Of a stretch of 64,000 nt of DNA, positions 42,216 through 51,400 are shown piece after piece (the first letter of the stretch is position 1; the number at the start of each line of letters is the position of its first letter). Source of the stretch: Belnapia moabensis DSM 16746 (GTDB lineage Bacteria > Pseudomonadota > Alphaproteobacteria > Acetobacterales > Acetobacteraceae). Position numbers and translations under genes: made by a program. The stretch covers positions 124,001-188,000 of the forward strand of contig NZ_JQKB01000003.1 of NCBI RefSeq assembly GCF_000745835.1, given 5' to 3'. The notes beneath the pieces are model-generated. The model ran no database searches. It was given only the letters and a program-made list of their open reading frames with translations, and was not told the origin of the DNA.

Positions 42216-43256
42216 CTAGGGAGCGGGGGTCGGAAATACGAAGGCGCGTTCGGGATCCAACGCCAGCTTCACCTCCTCTCCACGTCGGAGCGGCAGGCCG
42301 GGCGGCAGCCGGGCATGAAGATGCAGCGTCCCTCCGGCCCCGTCGGGCAGGGTGAGATGGGCGAGGCTGGTGGCGCCCAGCAGGCGGCAGGCCTCGACGC
42401 GGGCGACGGGGCCCTCGGCGCCGCCGAGGCGGAGGCCTTCCGGGCGAAGGAGAAGCTCGGCCGGGCCGTCGGGTAGGGGGCAGGGAAGCGGGCCGAGGAC
42501 GGTCCTTGCCTCGCCAGCACGGATTCGGGCAGGCAGGCGGTTCACCTCGCCGAGGAAGGTGGCGACGAAGGGGCTGGCGGGATGGAGATAAAGCTCCTGC
42601 GGCGTGCCGAGCTGGGCCACCCTCCCCTCCTGCATGAGGGCGATGCGGTCGGCGAGGAACATCGCCTCCTCCGCGTCATGGGTGACGATGAGGGCGGGGA
42701 TGCCGGCGGATTGCAGGACATGCAGCGTGTCGTCGCGCACCTGCTCGCGGAGCCTCGCGTCGAGGCTGGCGAAGGCCTCGTCGAGCAGCAGGGCGCGTGG
42801 ACGGGGGGCGAGCGCCCGCGCCAGCGCGACGCGCTGCTGCTGGCCGCCGGAAAGGGTGTGGGGGTAGGCGTTGGCCATCGCCTCCAGCCCGACCCGGGCC
42901 AGGGCCTCGGCCACCTGCCAGGCGCGCTCGCCGCGCGGGGTGGCGCCGAGGCCGAAGGCGACGTTGCCGGCGACGGTCAGGTGGGGGAAGAGGGCGTAGT
43001 CCTGGAAGACGAAGCCGACCCGCCGGGCCTCGGGCGGCAGCTCTCGGCCTGGCTCGGCAAGCGTGGTGCCATCCAGCTCGATGCGGCCGGCCTGGAGCGG
43101 CTCGAGGCCAGCGACGAGGCGGAGCAGCGTCGTCTTTCCGTCACCCGAGGGGCCAAGCAGGCAGAGAATCTCGCCGGCGGCGACTTCGAGGTCGATGCCG
43201 CGGAGGATCTCGCTTGCCCCATAGGCGTGGCGGATGCCGCTGAGGCGGAGACTCAT
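42216..43256 (-). CDS. ABC transporter ATP-binding protein (FbpC/PotA-like) without a permease
   Basis: 346 residues. ATPase domain (1-235) plus a C-terminal TOBE-like regulatory domain (about 275-346), the layout of iron, spermidine or sulfate importers. Walker A is GPSGDGKTT (35-43) with Asp where Cys, Ser or Ala is usual; signature LSGGQQQR, Walker B LLLDEAFASLD, H-loop VTHDAEEA. The ATG overlaps the scpB stop (ATGA). No permease or receptor gene is adjacent, so its partners must be elsewhere or it was moved here. Confidence 0.9.
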   Translation of the reverse strand: MSLRLSGIRHAYGASEILRGIDLEVAAGEILCLLGPSGDGKTTLLRLVAGLEPLQAGRIELDGTTLAEPGRELPPEARRVGFVFQDYALFPHLTVAGNVAFGLGATPRGERAWQVAEALARVGLEAMANAYPHTLSGGQQQRVALARALAPRPRALLLDEAFASLDARLREQVRDDTLHVLQSAGIPALIVTHDAEEAMFLADRIALMQEGRVAQLGTPQELYLHPASPFVATFLGEVNRLPARIRAGEARTVLGPLPCPLPDGPAELLLRPEGLRLGGAEGPVARVEACRLLGATSLAHLTLPDGAGGTLHLHARLPPGLPLRRGEEVKLALDPERAFVFPTPAP

Positions 43257-43867
43257 GCCGAGTGCGGCGAGGCCGGCTCGTTCACCAATTCCTCGCGGCG
43301 CGGCAGGTCGGTCAGCGCCTTCAGGCCGAATTGCTCGAGGAAGCGCGGGGTGGTGCCCCAGAGGCTCGGGCGGCCGGGGACCTCCTTGCGGCCGCGCGGG
43401 GCGATGAGGCCCATCTCCAGCAAGGCTTCGAGCGTCGATTGCGAGAGAGAGGCGCCGCGGATCTCCTCGATCTCGGCGCGGGTCGCGGGTTGGTGGTAGG
43501 CGATGATGGCGAGGGTTTCCATCGCCACGCGCGGCAGGCGACGGGGGACCTCGACCACCTTGGTGATGGCCGGCGCCAGGTCGGGCGCTGTGCGGAAGGC
43601 GACGCCGCCGGCGACCTCGACCAGCTCGACCGGACGGCCGGCGGTTGTCGCCATCAACGCGGTGATGACGGCACGGGGGTCGATGCCAAGTGGCAGGGCA
43701 TGAGCCAGCCGGGCAGGCGCGACAGGGCGGTCGCTGGCGAAGATCAGCGCCTCGGCGATGCGCAGCGCATGTGCGAAGAGGGCCGGGTCCGCCTCCACAA
43801 CAGGCTCGGCGGTGGTTTCGAGCAGGGCTTCGGCCAAGGGTTCGGCGGGCTCAGGCAGCTCGGACAT
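43253..43867 (-). CDS. scpB: Segregation and condensation protein B
   Basis: 204 residues. Winged-helix pair of ScpB, with LRIAEALIFAS near the N-terminus, the ETLAIIAYHQPATRAEIEEIRG motif region (about 114-135) and RPSLWGTTPRFLEQFGL near the end. It forms the SMC-ScpAB condensin with ScpA. The start overlaps the scpA end by 17 bases. Confidence 0.95.
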   Translation of the reverse strand: MSELPEPAEPLAEALLETTAEPVVEADPALFAHALRIAEALIFASDRPVAPARLAHALPLGIDPRAVITALMATTAGRPVELVEVAGGVAFRTAPDLAPAITKVVEVPRRLPRVAMETLAIIAYHQPATRAEIEEIRGASLSQSTLEALLEMGLIAPRGRKEVPGRPSLWGTTPRFLEQFGLKALTDLPRREELVNEPASPHSA

Positions 43868-44615
43868 CGGGGATCGCTTCGGTCGGGGCGGTGCGGCGGA
43901 CCAGGATGGGGCCGAAGGCGCGGTCCTGCTGCAGCTCGATGGCGCCGCCGCGGGCGGTCTCGAGCGCGGCGATGAGGGTGCTGGCCAGCGCGGCGCGCTG
44001 CTCGACCGGGTCGGTCAGGCCTTCGGGTAGGAAGCGGTGCAGCACCGCCCAGTCCGGCAGCGCGCCGATCAGCCGGCCGAGCCGGGCCAGCGCATCCTGC
44101 ACCGTCCAGAGCTTGCGGTGCTTCGGCGTGTAGGGGCGGCGGGCGAGCGCCCGGCGACGGGCGGCGGCATAGGCCTGGAGCAGGGCAGGCAGGTCGGCAT
44201 GGAGGCCGCTGCGGTCCTCGATGCGGAGCTGCTCGGCGGCGCCGCGGGCGAAGACCTCGCGGCCGAGCTGGCCGCGATTGGTCAACCAGGCGGCGGCGAG
44301 GCGCATGCGCTCCAGCTCGGCGAGGCGGTCGGTCAGCGCGGCGGCGAGGGCCTCGGCATCGACCTCCTCGGTTGGGTCGGGTGGGACCAGCAGGCGGGAC
44401 TTCAGCCAGGCGAGCCAGGCGGCCATCACCAGCCAGTCGGCCGCCAGTTCGAGGCGGACGCGGCGGGCCTGCTCCAGCACGGCGAGGAACTGGTCCACGA
44501 GGGCGATGATGGAAATCTTCTCGAGATCGACCTTCTGCGCCCGCGCCAGGTCGAGCAGTAGGTCAAGCGGCCCCTCGAAGCCGTCGAGGCGGAGATGCAG
44601 GACCGGCTGGGTCAT
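43851..44615 (-). CDS. scpA: Segregation and condensation protein A
   Basis: 254 residues. Starts with the family pattern FEGPLDLLLDLARAQKVDL (about 13-31) and ends with a winged-helix ALETARGGAIELQQDRAFGPI segment. It is the kleisin bridging SMC heads. ATG 44615 has GGGGGAGGGG upstream and overlaps the site-2 protease stop (ATGA). Confidence 0.95.
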   Translation of the reverse strand: MTQPVLHLRLDGFEGPLDLLLDLARAQKVDLEKISIIALVDQFLAVLEQARRVRLELAADWLVMAAWLAWLKSRLLVPPDPTEEVDAEALAAALTDRLAELERMRLAAAWLTNRGQLGREVFARGAAEQLRIEDRSGLHADLPALLQAYAAARRRALARRPYTPKHRKLWTVQDALARLGRLIGALPDWAVLHRFLPEGLTDPVEQRAALASTLIAALETARGGAIELQQDRAFGPILVRRTAPTEAIPDVRAA

Positions 44616-45331
44616 TCGCCCCCTCCCCCATTGCCCGTGACCAGCAGCACGAGGTCGAAGGCCTGGGCGATGACGTTGCGGAGTGCCCAGCCGACCGGGT
44701 CGTAGCCTTCCGCGATTCGCGGCAGCAGGAAGACAGCGATGAGCACGATGAGGATGCCCCAGCGCTCCAGTCGCATATAGGGCAGCGCCAGCGCCCGCGG
44801 CAGCAGGCCGGCGACGATCCGCCCGCCATCGAGCGGCGGGATGGGCAGCAGGTTGAACAGGCCGAGGACCAGGTTGGCGAGGATTGCGTACTGGACGAAG
44901 CGGAGGCCGGCGAAGAGCAGGTCGCGCGGCGCCGTGCCGTCGAGCGCGACCAGCGGGTGGACCAGCAGGCCGGCGATGATCGCCAGGGCGAAATTCATCA
45001 AGGGGCCAGCGGCGGCGACCAACATCATCCCCTGCCGCGGGTGGCGCAGCGCCCAAATATTCACCGGCACCGGCTTGGCCCAGCCGAACATGAACTCGAC
45101 CCGGCCGATGGTCAGCAACTGGCCGAGCAGCAATATGCCGGGTACCAGCACCGTGCCGACCGGGTCCACATGGCGGATCGGGTTGAGGCTGAGACGGCCG
45201 GCCAGCTTCGCCGTCGGATCGCCGAGGGCGAGCGCGGCATAGCCATGCGCCGCCTCGTGCAAGGTGATCGCCAGGACCGAGGCGAGCACCGCGGCCACCA
45301 GCTCCGGCAGCCAGCCGAAGCCCTCGGTCAC
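44612..45331 (-). CDS. Site-2 protease family membrane metalloprotease (M50)
   Basis: 239 residues with about five or six membrane segments. The zinc motif HEAAH (25-29) and the second ligand motif in PIPPLDGGR (about 173-181) are both present. Intramembrane cleavage of a regulatory protein is the family role. GTG 45331 overlaps the nagZ TGA (GTGA); the longer upstream frame overlaps nagZ and is rejected. In Alphaproteobacteria it is commonly encoded between nagZ and scpA. Confidence 0.92.
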   Translation of the reverse strand: MTEGFGWLPELVAAVLASVLAITLHEAAHGYAALALGDPTAKLAGRLSLNPIRHVDPVGTVLVPGILLLGQLLTIGRVEFMFGWAKPVPVNIWALRHPRQGMMLVAAAGPLMNFALAIIAGLLVHPLVALDGTAPRDLLFAGLRFVQYAILANLVLGLFNLLPIPPLDGGRIVAGLLPRALALPYMRLERWGILIVLIAVFLLPRIAEGYDPVGWALRNVIAQAFDLVLLVTGNGGGGE

Positions 45332-46326
45332 GCGGCGGCCACGAGCCGAGCGTCCCGGAGGGCGAGCAGGCTGGCGGGGTCGAGCGCCTGGCGGGCGGCC
45401 AGCACCCGGGTGCGGGTCTCGGCTAGCCGCACCTCTGCCTGTTCCGGAAGGGTGGGGCAGCCGGCAAGGACGGCGGCGCTGTCCTCCAGCACGCCGTTGC
45501 AGTGGAGGACGATGTCGCAGCCGGCGGCGATCGCGGCTGCGGCGAGCTCGCCGGGCTCGCCTTCCAGCGCCTTCATGCAAAGGTCGTCGCTGACCAGCAC
45601 GCCCTGGAAGCCGATGGCGCGGCGGATCACCTGGCCAATGACCAGCGGCGAGAGGGTTGCCGGGCGCTCCGGGTCCAGCTCCTCATAGACGATATGCGCG
45701 GTCATGGCCCAGGCAGCGATGTCGGCCAGGGCGGCGAAGGGGCCGCAATCCTCGACCAGCATCTCGCGCGGGGCGGTGACGCGGGGCAGCTCGTAATGGC
45801 TGTCGACCATGGCGCGGCCGTGGCCGGGGATGTGCTTTACCACGGGGATGCAGCCGGCCTGCTGGAGGCCTTCGGCCCAGGCGAGGCCGAGGCGGGCGAC
45901 CTCCTCCGGGTCGTCGCTGAAGGCGCGGTCGCCGATGATGCCATGGGCGCCAGGCATCCGCAGGTCGAGGACCGGGGCGCAGACCACGTCGAAGCCGGCC
46001 TCGCGGCAGATCAGGCCGTGGAGCGCGGCATTGGCGCGGGCGGCCTCGTCCGGAGCACCCTCGAAGCGGGCGGCGGGCGGGAAGTCGGGCCAGTGCGGGG
46101 CGCGGAGGCGGGCGACGCGGCCGCCCTCCTGGTCGACCAGGATGGGGGCGGATTCGCCCAGCTCCTCACGGATGGAGGCGGTGAGGGCGCGCAACTGCGC
46201 GGGGTCGGCGATGTTGCGGGCAAAGAGGATTACGCCGAGCGGGGGCGTGGCGCGCAGCAGCGCCCGTTCCTCCTCGCTCAGCGCATGGCCGGAGAGGCCG
46301 ATGATGGCGGCGCGCGGCCGGGTCAT
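45328..46326 (-). CDS. nagZ: Beta-N-acetylhexosaminidase NagZ
   Basis: 332 residues, glycoside hydrolase family 3. The family signature KHIPGHG (164-170), the Asp175-His177 general acid/base dyad (VDSHYELP) and the nucleophile aspartate in VSDDLCM (about 248) are visible. It removes GlcNAc from anhydro-muropeptides during peptidoglycan recycling. ATG 46326 is chosen because it follows the SPOR gene stop by seven bases; an upstream start would overlap that gene. Confidence 0.94.
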   Translation of the reverse strand: MTRPRAAIIGLSGHALSEEERALLRATPPLGVILFARNIADPAQLRALTASIREELGESAPILVDQEGGRVARLRAPHWPDFPPAARFEGAPDEAARANAALHGLICREAGFDVVCAPVLDLRMPGAHGIIGDRAFSDDPEEVARLGLAWAEGLQQAGCIPVVKHIPGHGRAMVDSHYELPRVTAPREMLVEDCGPFAALADIAAWAMTAHIVYEELDPERPATLSPLVIGQVIRRAIGFQGVLVSDDLCMKALEGEPGELAAAAIAAGCDIVLHCNGVLEDSAAVLAGCPTLPEQAEVRLAETRTRVLAARQALDPASLLALRDARLVAAA

Positions 46327-46333
46327 TCCGGGT

Positions 46334-47104
46334 TCAGCCCCCGACCGGGTTGCAGGGCGCGGCCTTGGCCTGCACCGCGGCGCAAAGAGCGCGGGCAGCC
46401 GCGGCATTGGCGAGGCCGCCGGCGCGGAGGCGGTAGAGCGGCGGCTTCCCGTCGCGGTCGAAGCGGGAGATCACCGGTTGGAAGGCAGCCAGTTCGGGGA
46501 TGCGCTGCTGCAGGCGCTCCCACTCGCCACGCGCGGATTCCTCGGAGCTGAGGGCGGCAAGCTGGACCATCGCCCGGCCATTGGCGGCCGGGGCGATAGC
46601 AGGGTTGGCCGGGGCGGCGACGGGCAGCGGGCGCGGCGGGCTGGGCGGCGCCACCGGTGCGGCAACGACCGGGGCTGGCGCCGGCACCGGGGCGAGAGCG
46701 ACAGGTGGCGGGGCCGGCTCGGGTGCGGCAGCCTGGGGCGCGGGCGCCGGCGGGGCAGCCTGCTGGCGGAGCAGGTCGAGCGCCGGGCTCTCCGGGCCGC
46801 GGTCGAGGCGGGAGGATGCTGTCACGTTGCGCTCTGCGGCACGGCGGACCGAGGGCGGCTCCAGCACCAGCTGGTCCTGGTTCGGCACGACGAGGCCCCC
46901 GGGGGCGTCCGGCTTGATCTTCACCGGGCGCGTATCCGCCTCGATGGTCGGCACAACCCGGGGCCCCATACGGGAGATGCCCCAATAGGCCGCGCCGCCC
47001 ACCGCCAGGGTGCCGAGCAGCCCGCCGGCGACCGCCAGCATGCGCCAACTAGGACCCGGCTCGGCCGGCCGGGCGCGCCAGGATGGAACCGTGATATCGC
47101 TCAC
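46334..47104 (-). CDS. SPOR domain-containing membrane protein
   Basis: 256 residues. One membrane helix near 25-47 ([20 protein letters not shown]), a long Pro/Ala-rich periplasmic linker (about 110-175) and a C-terminal SPOR domain (about 180-256, [20 protein letters not shown]) that binds denuded septal peptidoglycan. GTG start overlapping the argS TGA (GTGA). Confidence 0.9.
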   Translation of the reverse strand: MSDITVPSWRARPAEPGPSWRMLAVAGGLLGTLAVGGAAYWGISRMGPRVVPTIEADTRPVKIKPDAPGGLVVPNQDQLVLEPPSVRRAAERNVTASSRLDRGPESPALDLLRQQAAPPAPAPQAAAPEPAPPPVALAPVPAPAPVVAAPVAPPSPPRPLPVAAPANPAIAPAANGRAMVQLAALSSEESARGEWERLQQRIPELAAFQPVISRFDRDGKPPLYRLRAGGLANAAAARALCAAVQAKAAPCNPVGG

Positions 47105-48867
47105 CGCATCTCCTCGACGGGCGTGACCCCCATCACCCTGAGGCCCGAGCGGATGACCGTCGCCGTTGCGGCAACCAGCGCGAGCCTCGCCCGCGTCGCC
47201 TCCGGCTCATCCCCCCGGATGAAGCGGAGGGTCGTGTCCTCTCGTCCCCTGTTCCACAATACGTGAAAATCGCCGGCCAAGTCATGGAGAAAGAAGGCGA
47301 TGCGGTGCGGCTCGCGGGCCAGCGCCGCGGATTCCACGGTGCGCGGCCAGGCGGCGAGGCGGCGGATCAGGGCCAGTTCGGCCTGATCGGCCAGCGAATC
47401 GAGCGGGGCCTCGGCGAGGTCCGCGGGGTCGCCGGCGCTGCGGAGGACGCTGCGGCAGCGGGCATGGGCGTACTGCACGTAGAAGACCGGATTCTCGCGC
47501 GACTGCTCGACGACCTTGTCAAGGTCGAATTCCATCTGCGCGTCGGCCTTGCGGGTCAGCATGGTGAAGCGGACGGCGTCGCGTCCGACCTCCTCGATCA
47601 GGTCGGCCAGCGTCACATAGGTGCCGGCGCGCTTGCTCATCCGCACCGGCTCGCCTCCCTTCATCACCTTGACGATCTGGGTCAGCACCACGTCGAGCGG
47701 GACCGGGCGGTCTGCCGAGAGGGCCGAGACGGCGGCCTGCATCCGCTTGACGTAGCCGCCATGGTCGGCGCCCCAGATATGCACGAGTTCATCGAAGCCG
47801 CGGGCCAGCTTGTCCGCGTGGTTGCCGATGTCGTTGGCGAAATAGGTGTTGCTGCCGTCCGACTTGCGGAGCGGGCGGTCCACGTCGTCGCCGAAGCGGG
47901 TGGAGGCGAAGAGGGTCTGAGGGCGGGGTTCCCAGTCGTCGGGGGTCTTGCCCTTGGGGGGTTCGAGGACGCCTTCATAGACCAGGCCGCGCTCGGCGAG
48001 CGTTGCGATGGCGCGGTCGGCGACGCCGGCGCGGACCAGTTCCGCCTCGCTGATGAAGACGTCGTGGCGGACGCCGAGGGCGGCGAGGTCCTGGCGGATC
48101 TCGGCCATCATCGCCTCGACGGTGAAGGGGCGGACGGTGTCGAGCCAGAGCGCTGGGTCGGCCGGGAGGGCGCCGGGGGCGAGGGCGTCGCCGTAGCGGG
48201 CCTTCAGCGCCTCGCCGACGGGGATGAGGTATTCACCGCGGTATTGCAGGCCGCCAGGGATGTTCGCCGCGTATTCCTCCTCGGTCAGCATCGTGCCGAG
48301 GGCCTGCAGGTAACGCCAGTAGGCGGCCCAGGCGAGGGCCTGCACCTGCGCCCCGGCATCGTTGATGTAGTACTCCTTCGTCACCGCCCAGCCGGCCTTG
48401 TCGAGCAGGTTGGCGAGCGCATCGCCCACCACGGCGCCGCGGCAATGGCCGACATGCATGGGGCCGGTCGGGTTGGCGGAGACGTATTCGACATCGACCT
48501 TGCGGCCGGCGCCGATTGCGCTGTCGCCATAGGCCTCGGCGGCCTCGAGGATCACCGGGAGCTGGGCGCGGAGGAAGGACTCGCGCAGGCGGAGGTTGAC
48601 GAAGCCGGGGCCGGCGGGGGCGGCGGATTCGACCTCGGGCAGGGCAGAGAGGCGCTCGGCCAGGGCGGCGGCGAGCTTCGGCGGAGGCTGGCGGGCGGGC
48701 TTGGCGACGACGAGGGCGGCATTGGTCGCCATGTCGCCATGCGTCGGGTCGCGCGGCGGCTCCATCTGCACCTTGGCGAAGGCCTCGGCGGGCAGCTCGG
48801 GCAGGAGGTCCTGCAGGGCGGCGATGGCGCGGGCGCGGAGGGCCGCGAAGATATCGGTGCTGGTCAT
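47101..48867 (-). CDS. argS: Arginyl-tRNA synthetase
   Basis: 588 residues, class I. The HIGH-type motif is PTGPMHVGH (about 125-133), a KMSKS-like MSKRAGTY occurs near 398, and a C-terminal DALR anticodon-binding domain ends the protein. It charges tRNA-Arg. It is followed by the SPOR gene by direct overlap and preceded by the dGTPase gene by 48 bp. Confidence 0.97.
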   Translation of the reverse strand: MTSTDIFAALRARAIAALQDLLPELPAEAFAKVQMEPPRDPTHGDMATNAALVVAKPARQPPPKLAAALAERLSALPEVESAAPAGPGFVNLRLRESFLRAQLPVILEAAEAYGDSAIGAGRKVDVEYVSANPTGPMHVGHCRGAVVGDALANLLDKAGWAVTKEYYINDAGAQVQALAWAAYWRYLQALGTMLTEEEYAANIPGGLQYRGEYLIPVGEALKARYGDALAPGALPADPALWLDTVRPFTVEAMMAEIRQDLAALGVRHDVFISEAELVRAGVADRAIATLAERGLVYEGVLEPPKGKTPDDWEPRPQTLFASTRFGDDVDRPLRKSDGSNTYFANDIGNHADKLARGFDELVHIWGADHGGYVKRMQAAVSALSADRPVPLDVVLTQIVKVMKGGEPVRMSKRAGTYVTLADLIEEVGRDAVRFTMLTRKADAQMEFDLDKVVEQSRENPVFYVQYAHARCRSVLRSAGDPADLAEAPLDSLADQAELALIRRLAAWPRTVESAALAREPHRIAFFLHDLAGDFHVLWNRGREDTTLRFIRGDEPEATRARLALVAATATVIRSGLRVMGVTPVEEMR

Positions 48868-48915
48868 GCTGCGCTGCGGTTTAGCCCGCGATGGCCCTGG
48901 GTGGAAACACCGGCG

Positions 48916-50070
48916 TTACCCGGGGATATTCGGGTCCGTCAGGCGGCGGTGCTCTTCCAGCGCGTAGCGGTCGGTCATGCCGGCGATATAGTCGCAGACG
49001 ACGCGGGCGCAGGTCGGGCTGCCAGCCTCCCCTGCCCTCGCCCTCCAGTCGTCGGGGAGCATCTGAGGGCCGCCGTGGAGGAGCTGGAACAGGAGCTGGC
49101 TGACCCGCTTCGACTTCTGCATCGCCCGGTTGACCCGCCAGTGGCGGTAGAGGCGGGTGAAGAGGAAGTCGCGGATGACCTGGTTCGCCTCGGCCATGGG
49201 GCGGGAGAAGGCGATCACCGGTTCGGCCGCGGCGCGGATGTCGTCGGCGCTTTGCGGGGCCAGGGCGGCGATGCGGCGGCTGGCCTCCTCCACCACGTCC
49301 TGGATCATCAGGTTGATGACCCGGCGGACGGTCTCGGTCACGAGCCGGTCGCGGGCGATGCCGGGGTGGAGGGCGAGCACCTCGCGATAGGCGTCGCCGA
49401 CCAGGGGAAGAGAAGCGATCTCCTCGACGGTGAGGATGCGGGCGCGGATGCCGTCATCGAGGTCGTGGTTGTTGTAGGCGATGTCGTCGGAGAGGGCGGC
49501 GACCTGGGCCTCGGCGGAGGCATGGGTCAGCAGGTCGAGGGGGTGGCGGCGGTCGTACTCGGCGATGAAGGCCGAGGGGCGGCGTAGCGGCCCGTTGTGC
49601 TTGGCGAGGCCTTCCAGCGTCTCCCAGGACAGGTTGAGGCCGTCGAAGCTGGCGTAGCGGGCCTCGAGGGTGGTGACGACCTTCAGCGACTGGGCATTGT
49701 GGTCGAAGCCGCCATAGGGGCGCATCTGGCTGTCGAGCGCCTCCTCCCCGGCATGGCCGAAGGGCGGGTGGCCGAGGTCGTGGGCGAGCGCCAGGGCCTC
49801 GGCCAGATCCTCGTCGAGGCGGAGGCGACGGGCCAGGCTGCGGGCGATCTGGGCGACTTCGATGCTGTGGGTCAGGCGGGTGCGGAAGTAGTCGCCTTCA
49901 TGGAAAATGAAGACCTGCGTCTTGTATTGCAGGCGGCGGAAGGCGCCGGTGTGGATGATGCGATCGCGGTCGCGCTGCCAGGGGGAGCGGGCATCGGCGG
50001 GCTCGGGATGCAGCCGGCCGCGGGAGTGGCGGGGATCGACGGCCCAAGGAGCGCGGGGTTCGGACGGCAT
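48916..50070 (-). CDS. dgt: Deoxyguanosinetriphosphate triphosphohydrolase-like protein
   Basis: 384 residues. HD-domain nucleotide hydrolase with the GAFRRLQYKTQVF signature (42-54), His68 in RLTHSIEV, the HD pair in AHDLGHPPFGHAGE (96-109) and a later ALSDDIAYNNHDLDD. It splits dNTPs to nucleoside and triphosphate. The ATG at 50070 is preferred over one five codons upstream, which lacks an SD. Starts the minus-strand core operon and is divergent from the erpA-like gene. Confidence 0.92.
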   Translation of the reverse strand: MPSEPRAPWAVDPRHSRGRLHPEPADARSPWQRDRDRIIHTGAFRRLQYKTQVFIFHEGDYFRTRLTHSIEVAQIARSLARRLRLDEDLAEALALAHDLGHPPFGHAGEEALDSQMRPYGGFDHNAQSLKVVTTLEARYASFDGLNLSWETLEGLAKHNGPLRRPSAFIAEYDRRHPLDLLTHASAEAQVAALSDDIAYNNHDLDDGIRARILTVEEIASLPLVGDAYREVLALHPGIARDRLVTETVRRVINLMIQDVVEEASRRIAALAPQSADDIRAAAEPVIAFSRPMAEANQVIRDFLFTRLYRHWRVNRAMQKSKRVSQLLFQLLHGGPQMLPDDWRARAGEAGSPTCARVVCDYIAGMTDRYALEEHRRLTDPNIPG

Positions 50071-50157
50071 GGCGCTGCCTAGCATGGGCGGAGGCGAGGT
50101 TGGAAATCAGGCTGCGGCGACCCTATCTTGGCTGCCGAAGCTGATCGAGATACTGCC

Positions 50158-50508
50158 ATGCCCGATGGTGCCGACCTGCCCCGTTTCCGTGTGACCCCCC
50201 GCGCCGCCGCCGAGGTGGCGGAGATCGCGCGCCGTGAGGGACGGCCGGAGGCAGGACTCCGCGTCTCGGTGAGTGCCGGTGGGTGCTCAGGCTTCCAGTA
50301 CGGTTTCGCGCTGGAGGATGCGGCTGCGGAGGACGACCTAGTGGTGGAGGCCGGCGGCGTGCGGGTCTTCATCGACGGCGTCTCGCTCGACCTGCTGGCG
50401 GGATCGGAGCTGGATTGGAACGATTCGCTGATCGGGGCGCATTTCGTCGTGCGCAATCCCCAGGCGGTCTCGGGTTGCGGCTGCGGCGTCAGCTTCGCGG
50501 TCGGGTAA
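50158..50508 (+). CDS. HesB/IscA/ErpA-type iron-sulfur cluster carrier
   Basis: 116 residues. The three conserved cysteines are Cys43 (GGCSGFQY), Cys107 and Cys109 (SGCGCGVSF). A-type carriers receive and deliver 2Fe-2S or 4Fe-4S clusters. ErpA is the likeliest type given the usual position next to dgt in Alphaproteobacteria. ATG 50158 follows GAGA; an upstream TTG is not needed. The stop codon lies in a hairpin. Confidence 0.92.
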   Translation: MPDGADLPRFRVTPRAAAEVAEIARREGRPEAGLRVSVSAGGCSGFQYGFALEDAAAEDDLVVEAGGVRVFIDGVSLDLLAGSELDWNDSLIGAHFVVRNPQAVSGCGCGVSFAVG

Positions 50509-50527
50509 GGGCCGCTTCCCTCTTACC
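50504..50527 (+). terminator. Hairpin spanning the stop codon of the iron-sulfur carrier gene
   Basis: GGTAAGGG and CCCTCTTACC pair with a two-base bulge; the TAA stop (50506-50508) is in the left arm. A TCTTACC right arm without T run. Weaker than the other hairpins. Confidence 0.4.
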
Positions 50528-50557
50528 AAGCGATCCGCTTCCGGCGATGGTGGGGCC

Positions 50558-51328
50558 ATGCTTCGCCTCGCCAGTTTCAACGTGAACTCGATCCGCCGCC
50601 GGGCGCCGCATGTGCGGCGCTTCCTCGAGCGGCATCAGCCGGATCTGCTCTTCCTTCAGGAACTGAAGTGCAAGACGGAGGAATTCCCGGCTGCGGAATT
50701 CGAGGGGAGCGGGTATCGCATCCAGGCGATCGGGCAGCCGGGCGGGCGAAATGGCGTCGCGGTGCTCGGGCGCATCGAATTCGAGGTGACGGGGGACGCG
50801 CTGCCGGGCGAGGCGGAGGATGATCATGCCCGCTTCGTCTCGGTCCGCGCGGCGGGAATGGAGGCGGCGGGAATCTACCTGCCGAACGGGAATTCGGGCG
50901 GCGAGGCCGGCTTCCAGTACAAGTTGCGCTGGATGGAGCGGCTGCGGGACTGGGTGGCGGCAAGGCTCGATGTATTCGTGCCGGTGGCGGTGCTGGGTGA
51001 CTTCAACGTCTGCCCGACCGAGGCGGACCTCTCGCCCGGGGCGCTGCCGGCGACGGATGCGTTGGTGCATCCCGAGAGCCGAGCGCGGTTCAGGGCCCTC
51101 ACCCATATCGGGATGACGGATGCGCTGCGGGCGCTGCATCCGGGGGATGCGCCCTTCACCTATTGGGATTACGGGCCGGCCTTCAACATGAACCGCGGGC
51201 TGCGGATCGACCATGCGCTGCTCAGCCCGGAGCTGGCGGAGCGGCTGACGGGGTGTGGCGTGGATACGGTCGCCCGGTCGGAGGACCAGCCAAGCGATCA
51301 TGCGCCGGTTTGGGTCGAGTTGCGGTAG
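50558..51328 (+). CDS. xth: Exodeoxyribonuclease III
   Basis: 256 residues, endonuclease/exonuclease/phosphatase fold. Conserved blocks are FNVNSIRRR (6-14), LLFLQELKCK with the metal-binding glutamate (about 30-39), NGVAV, LGDFNVCPTE (about 145-154) and SDHAPV (about 246-251). It acts in base-excision repair as an AP endonuclease and 3' exonuclease. It follows the iron-sulfur carrier by 49 bp; the TAG lies in a perfect hairpin. Confidence 0.93.
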   Translation: MLRLASFNVNSIRRRAPHVRRFLERHQPDLLFLQELKCKTEEFPAAEFEGSGYRIQAIGQPGGRNGVAVLGRIEFEVTGDALPGEAEDDHARFVSVRAAGMEAAGIYLPNGNSGGEAGFQYKLRWMERLRDWVAARLDVFVPVAVLGDFNVCPTEADLSPGALPATDALVHPESRARFRALTHIGMTDALRALHPGDAPFTYWDYGPAFNMNRGLRIDHALLSPELAERLTGCGVDTVARSEDQPSDHAPVWVELR

Positions 51329-51341
51329 GCGCTTCTACCGC
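51322..51341 (+). terminator. Terminator hairpin spanning the exonuclease III stop codon
   Basis: GCGGTAG (51322-51328) pairs perfectly with CTACCGC (51335-51341) around a six-base loop; the left arm ends with the TAG stop codon itself. No T run. Confidence 0.5.
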
Positions 51342-51400
51342 CAGCCGCCGGAGAGCGAGGGTGGATTGAGCGCCGGCGGGTCAGCGTCCCCTGCCCTTTC

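Noticed and set aside
44612-45580. Longer frame for the site-2 protease
   Set aside because: The extra part is Arg-rich and inside nagZ; the GTG at 45331 overlaps the nagZ stop in the usual way.
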